Assembly (NCBI GenBank): GCA_017645255.1
Contig: JAGCPI010000008.1
Span: 1 to 13,203, forward strand
Direction: 5' to 3'
DNA: 13,203 nt
From: a bacterium
GTDB taxonomy: Bacteria; Bacillota_I; Bacilli_A; Mycoplasmatales; Mycoplasmoidaceae
Both the position numbers and the translations under genes were made by a program. Shown one piece after another: positions 9,307-13,203 of this stretch. Below the pieces are notes generated by a model. It worked only from the letters and a program-made list of their open reading frames with translations, had not been told where the DNA came from and did not search any database. Every line of letters begins with the position of its first letter. Positions within the stretch are counted from its first letter, which is position 1.

Positions 9307-11460
9307 CTAAGGAAGGACTTTATCTAACCAATCAAGGAATTTCTTTCAAGTACGCTTGAAAAAACCCTGCGTTTTAAGATTAACTTGCTTGATTTCTTGT
9401 TTATATTGTTGCTTCTTTGCTTCGTGAAGGGCTTCTTTTTCTTGTTGAGCAACAATTTCTTTTTGGGAAGGAACAATAATAATATCAGCATGTTTTAATT
9501 CTTCACTATTAAGAATTGGGTTATGCTTTTGACTTACTAATTCCCCGATTAAAGGAACAACTTCATCCTTCACTGATTTATGTTGAATCGGATGACAATA
9601 GGCTTGGATTTCATCATTAACCAAACTAACATCAATGGAAGTAAAACCATGATGACAATAACTAATAATTGGTAAGTAACGCAAATTTAATTGCAGCGTT
9701 GCAATAAAGTTTTGTCCCGTTTGTAGTTGTTGTAATTTTGCCAATTCTTCGCGAAAGTTTAACGCTTTATGCGGGGCAAAATCGAATAAATAAGCAAAGT
9801 CTTTATATCCTTCTTCCTTATTTAGAATCCATGGAGTTTGGATACGGAAAATCGTTTGCATGTATGCAATAACCGATGTAGCCATCGTCGCTGCTAAGTA
9901 TAAGCAAGCAGTTCATTGAGGAATATTAATGTCTCTTACTAACCGTTTACAAGAAATGGTAATAGTATATTCATGATTATTAATGGCATCCGTAATTAAT
10001 TTTTTAGCTTGAGTTGGATTAATGTTGGTATTGGTAATATCAACAATGGTATAGTTACTAAAAACATTATGATGCTTTAATAATTTAATTAATGCTTTAC
10101 CAACCGCAATATTAGCTACAAATCAAAATGAATGTTTAAAATATTGCCGATAAGTGCTAGTAGCAAATGGGTAATTAGGATGATGCTTATCAACTAATAA
10201 ATCGATAAATCTTTTGACTAATGCTTCGCGTTCAAAACAATATTCATTATCAACTTTTTTGGTTGCAAACAAATAACGTAAACATCCATTGTCATCATTA
10301 TCAGTGTTAATTAGTTCAGGTTCAATATTTAAATCTTGTGCTAAATTAATTAAATATTGTTTGATTGCTGGATAAATTAGGTAAGGATTATTTAATTCAT
10401 CACCTTTTGCATGCTTTGCTTCTTGTTCTTTTAAATAACTTCAACTAAAGATTTGGTTTTTATGAAATAAATCAAGTACTTTATAAGCAGTATCAGCTAA
10501 ATGTAACCATTTAGCATTTGGAGAAATATTACTTAGTGACTTTTTAATTTCACCTGGTAAAATACTTTGCGTACCTTCATCAATTTCATTAATAACAAAT
10601 AAATCAAATTTTGTAATGGCTAGTGAATCACTATTAAATGGATTATCATCTGATAGTTTAATGGTTCTTAAATCTTGCAAATTATAAAAACAAATTGCTT
10701 TCTTGCTTTCATTTAAACGATAAATGCTTTCAAGTCGATCACCATTGGTGTTACTGTAAAATTTAAAACCGTTTAATGCCATCTTACATTTCTTAAAGGC
10801 ATTAAATCATTCGTCACACGCACCAGCTTTATTCGACACAATCATGATTTTTTTGAAATTCAATTTATTTTCGAATGATTGCAAAATTAAGTGCATGGTG
10901 CTCAAACGCTTACCAAATCCAATTTTACATGCTCATAAAAATTGTTTACCACCGTTCAAATAAGAATAGGAAGTCAATTCGATTGCTTCTTGTTGTTCAG
11001 GATGCAATTCAATCTTCTTATCAAACAAATGTAAATCTAAAGTACCAGGAGTAGCTTTGAGAGTTGTTAACAAATTAATGGCTTGTTTAACGTCCAATTG
11101 GTACCAATTTTTTTCAGCAATTTGGCAAGCAGTTAAATCAACTGGTTTGATGTTATTTTTGGTTAGAAAATTTTGCAATTCAGCTTCGCTAATATTTTGT
11201 CCTCATTTATTGCGAAGTAAGCAAAAATATACTAAATGATGATGTTCATCTTTGTTTTGGTGATTAATTAAATTTTCCTTAAGGAAAAATCAATCATCAT
11301 CCAACGTCGTTGGTAGCAAGTTTAAATTTTCATTCGTTCATTTTAATTGAACTAATGATTGTAAACTTGGATCATTACTTGTATAAACCCACACAATGCT
11401 ATAACTATAGCAAATTGGGTTTGTTATTTTTAAAAAAGCATTTGAATTATTTTTATTCAT
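9307..11460 (-). CDS. Degenerate restriction-type SF2 helicase with nuclease-like N-terminus
   Basis: This gene encodes 717 residues; the ATG is the first after an in-frame TAA. The motif order matches SF2 helicases found with GIY-YIG/T5orf172 nuclease domains in restriction systems. It has a Q-like motif LHPEQQEAI (152-160), a Walker A region WACKIGFGKRLS (176-187), motif Ia IVSNKAG, a motif II region VINEIDEGTQ (about 289-298), a motif III region LHLADTAYK (319-327), and a motif V/VI region ending YMQTIFRIQTPW (533-544). Against the family pattern, GKT has become GKR, DEAH has become NEID and SGTPF has become ADTAY, so ATP hydrolysis is doubtful. Residues about 15-145 faintly resemble the T5orf172 layout, but without convincing catalytic residues. 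The C-terminal tail (about 660-717) is Lys/Glu/Gln-rich and may be helical. The start overlaps the upstream membrane frame by 8 bp, suggesting coupled translation. The family assignment is from memory of motifs. Confidence 0.8.
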
Positions 11461-11840
11461 AAGAAGGATACCTTATCGCAGTGATGTAGTTAAAAAAGTT
11501 TAAAAAATTAATCATTTTAAAGTAAAGGCAAAAAATGCCTTTAATTAATTGTTTAATTTGACTTCGTAAGAAAGGAAAATGAACTAAGTAAATTAGACGT
11601 TGTAATAAGGTGATAATGTATAATCCAGGTAAGATTATTAGCAAGAAATGTTGAACACTTATTAAATGAATAATTATTAATAATAAACAAAGAAGCTTGA
11701 TTAATAAAAATAATGAAAGAAAACGTAATCACAAGTTGGGTGCAAAACTTTAAAGGATGTACAAATTGCAAAGAATCAATTTCTGATTTTTTGCGGTGAA
11801 TTAATAAAATATTAGTGCTTTGCAATTTGCTAAATATCAT
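11453..11840 (-). CDS. Small membrane protein with apparent frameshift, coupled to the helicase-like gene
   Basis: Two overlapping minus-strand frames appear to be one gene. The ATG at 11840 opens a polar N-terminus (MIFSKLQSTNILLIHRKK...). Near 11743-11749, in AAGTTTTGC, the better coding signal moves to another frame. That frame encodes two hydrophobic segments (about residues 38-58 and 63-86 of the joined product), a loop with LRSQIKQLIKG, and a tail ending YPSYE. Removing one T from the T4 run joins them into about 128 residues. The downstream frame ends TATGAATAA, overlapping the helicase-like ATG, which supports that frame as real. The cause could be mutation, sequencing error or slippage. 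Alternatively the 95-residue frame 11553-11840 is the true gene. No Shine-Dalgarno is seen; a promoter lies at 11881-11909. No family was recognised. Confidence 0.45.
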
Positions 11841-11880
11841 TGTTAATAATTTGTCTTTATATTATTAATATAATACTAAA

Positions 11881-11909
11881 ATTTTAATAAAAATTTGTGT
11901 TTTTATCAA
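11881..11909 (-). promoter_or_regulatory. Promoter of the membrane protein/helicase-like unit
   Basis: On the minus strand, TTGATA (11909-11904) and TAAAAT (11886-11881) are separated by exactly 17 bases. Each matches five of six positions of the sigma-70-type consensus. The predicted start is near 11874, giving a leader of about 34 bases before the ATG at 11840. In such AT-rich DNA the match could be fortuitous, but its position fits. I see nothing else in the 243 bp between the flanking genes (11841-12083). Confidence 0.5.
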
Positions 11910-12083
11910 AATAAAATCGCTGTTAATCATTTAAAACATTAATTTTAAGCAAAAACATAAATTTTAAGTTTTAATAGGTAGATAATTACCGTTTTTAATT
12001 GATTTAATTAGTTAGTTTTTTAATAATATTTAAAGCATTCTGTTTAATGTGAATTGGTTTTTTAACGATCAAATAATTTTTTA

Positions 12084-12707
12084 TTAATTTGGTTTAATTT
12101 TCTTTTCCCCATAATCATAGATTCAAAATCGTTCAGAGGAGTAAATTCCCATTTCTTGGTCAAGAAAACATAACTTTAGTTGAAATAAATGAGCCAAAAT
12201 TCTACTATGACTATTATTTGCATTTTTTAGTAAATTTTGATCAATTAGTCCCACATCATTACTAAAATAATTAAAATCGCTAATCGTTCTTTCTACTGTT
12301 CATATTTCATATTCACATTCCTGAATGCGTGATTGATCACTAATCGATAATTCTTTAAACTTATCAGCAAGTTCATTTAGTTTGGTTTCATAACTATTAA
12401 TCAATAAGGAACATAAATTCTTTTTAAAATTATAAAGGTTTGCTCCATAGTTAAATAAATAATCATTATCTAATTTATAGATTAAACTATGAATTTCGTT
12501 AATCATATCTCAATGCAAATCTCGATACTGTCATCAATCAGTTTTACTAATCGTTTGATTTGCAATTGCTTCAATCGTTGCTAAATTTTTTGTAATAAGA
12601 TTAATACTGTACTCGTTTTCTTTAATTTGCTTTTTTGTTAATGATTGACAAATTATTTGTCATAATCGATTCATTTCTTCAATCACAATTTTTTTATCTA
12701 CTGGCAT
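12084..12707 (-). CDS. Hypothetical soluble helical protein
   Basis: This gene encodes 207 residues with TGA as Trp. It begins MPVDKKIVIEEMNRLWQ and ends YDYGEKKIKPN. AAGGG at 12721-12717 lies 9 bases before the ATG and supports this start. There is no signal peptide or membrane segment. The composition is rich in Glu, Lys, Asn, Leu and Ile with long stretches that look alpha-helical, and aromatic residues cluster near 58-66 (DWWQYRDLHW) and near the C-terminus (RFWIYDYG). It is followed by 243 bp before the membrane-protein start and has no clear terminator, so read-through into that unit is conceivable. I recognise no family or catalytic motif. Confidence 0.75.
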
Positions 12708-12756
12708 AAAATTTACCCTTAAAGATATTTGCTTATTTTTGCACTATTATTTTACT

Positions 12757-12879
12757 ATGAAACTCATCACTGATTTATATTTTGTTTTTGGATGAAATGT
12801 CTTCAATTTACATCAGTTTAAATCTATATCTGCTAGCAATTATTGATATGTTTTATGATTACTTGTTTTAATGTTTTAA
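12757..12879 (+). CDS. Doubtful 40-residue frame
   Basis: An ATG opens 40 codons with three TGA (Trp) codons. The product starts MKLITDLYFVFGWNVF and ends with a hydrophobic YWYVLWLLVLMF that could be a membrane segment. There is no Shine-Dalgarno, no visible promoter and no terminator, so chance or a gene remnant is as likely as a real small membrane protein. The remaining bases of 12708-12966 show no other feature. Confidence 0.2.
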
Positions 12880-12966
12880 ATAACATTTTTTAATATTTAG
12901 TTAGAAGATGGTAATAAATAACATCAAACAAATAAACTCTAGTTTTAAATTACTTCTGATATAAAA

Positions 12967-12994
12967 ACAATAATTCCTTTTTAAGAATTATTGT
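12967..12994. repeat. Hairpin abutting the insertion-sequence end
   Basis: ACAATAATTC (12967-12976) pairs perfectly with GAATTATTGT (12985-12994) across an 8-base loop. On the minus strand it is followed by a short T-run, like an intrinsic terminator. The insertion-sequence tip starts at the next base. IS1630-type elements are known to insert at such inverted repeats and to duplicate them, so this may be one copy of the target duplication. Confidence 0.65.
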
Positions 12995-13045
12995 CCGAAT
13001 TGCAAGTTCAAGTGCAACACTTGTATTTCGAGAAAATTATACAAG

Positions 13046-13075
13046 AAATAGGAGAATTTTTGCTCCTATTTTTTT
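13046..13075 (+). terminator. Hairpin at the transposase stop codon
   Basis: A 9-bp stem (AAATAGGAG at 13046-13054 with CTCCTATTT at 13063-13071) has an 8-base loop and is followed on the + strand by T residues to 13075. The transposase stop codon (13068-13066) is in the stem. In this direction it would block transcription entering the insertion sequence from outside, which would limit transposase antisense or read-in transcripts. Confidence 0.6.
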
Positions 13076-13203
13076 ATTTCATCAAAAATTTGATTGCTTG
13101 ATTTTCAATTAAACATTTGACGTGGCATGTTGTTAATTTTTTCTTGTAAGTTGTAAATATCTTCATCAGTAATTTCATTGAAATTTGTTTTCTTTTTGTA
13201 CAT
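13066..13203 (-). CDS. IS30-family transposase, C-terminal end
   Basis: The visible 45 residues contain TNFNEITDEDI, EKINNMPRQMFNWKS and NQIF, matching the conserved end of IS30-family DDE transposases (usual form INNRPRK.LNWK.P...F). The catalytic D, D and E residues lie upstream, outside the window. The ATG at the edge is simply an internal codon of the larger gene, as far as can be judged. Met replaces the usual Arg in NNRP and Ser replaces the usual Pro after WK/WKS, which may be ordinary divergence. Confidence 0.85.

Larger units (their letters stand above)
12995..13203 (-). mobile_element. End of an IS30/IS1630-like insertion sequence, incomplete
   Basis: The 3' end of an IS30-type transposase is present, and outside its stop codon lies a terminal sequence reading, on the minus strand, GTGTTGCACTTGAACTTGC (13020-13002). 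The TTGCACTT core is typical, from memory, of IS30-family terminal repeats. The outer limit is placed at 12995, next to the hairpin. The element continues past the window edge, so the opposite repeat and intactness cannot be judged. Confidence 0.7.

Noticed and set aside
11057..11239. A + frame opposite the helicase-like gene
   Set aside because: It is antisense to a conserved motif-bearing frame and has no start signal.

Overview
The window is AT-rich bacterial DNA that reads as long open frames only if TGA codes for tryptophan. Together with short A/T-biased codons, lipoprotein signal peptides of mycoplasma type and an IS30-type transposase end, this points to a mollicute (Mycoplasma/Ureaplasma relatives). 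I cannot name the species. No rRNA, tRNA or CRISPR array was seen.

Left part (1-9225, + strand): a surface-protein locus. Bases 25-134 look like a small invertible switch: an exact 11-bp inverted repeat brackets a hairpin with a T-run, a TATAAT box and a strong Shine-Dalgarno sequence. In the orientation given, these signals serve a start codon inside the left repeat arm and point out of the window. An equivalent ATG in the right arm opens a 1377-residue modular surface-protein frame (128-4261) that begins in mid-repeat and has no signal peptide. A paralogue with a lipoprotein signal follows after 26 bp (4288-7434). It has the same repeat units of about 230-240 residues and the same C-terminal domain. 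After a terminator comes a third, unrelated lipoprotein (7561-9225) whose signal peptide resembles that of the second gene. Its convergent terminator lies at 9251-9287.

Middle part (9307-11909, - strand): a promoter at 11881-11909, a small membrane-protein frame with an apparent single-base frameshift (11453-11840), and a 717-residue protein (9307-11460) whose ATG overlaps the membrane frame's stop. The large protein follows the layout of restriction-type SF2 helicases with a GIY-YIG/T5orf172-like N-terminus. Its key ATPase residues are replaced: the Walker A GKT is GKR and the DEAH-type box reads NEID. It is therefore probably a full-length but catalytically inactive helicase relative.

Right part (12084-13203): an unrecognised 207-residue soluble protein on the - strand, an intergenic stretch with one doubtful 40-codon frame, and the end of an IS30/IS1630-like insertion sequence (from about 12995 to beyond the window). 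The insertion sequence directly abuts a perfect 10-bp-stem hairpin, the kind of target that IS1630-type elements are known to choose.

The most interesting elements are the candidate switch in front of the headless surface-protein gene, and the membrane protein plus dead-helicase pair.
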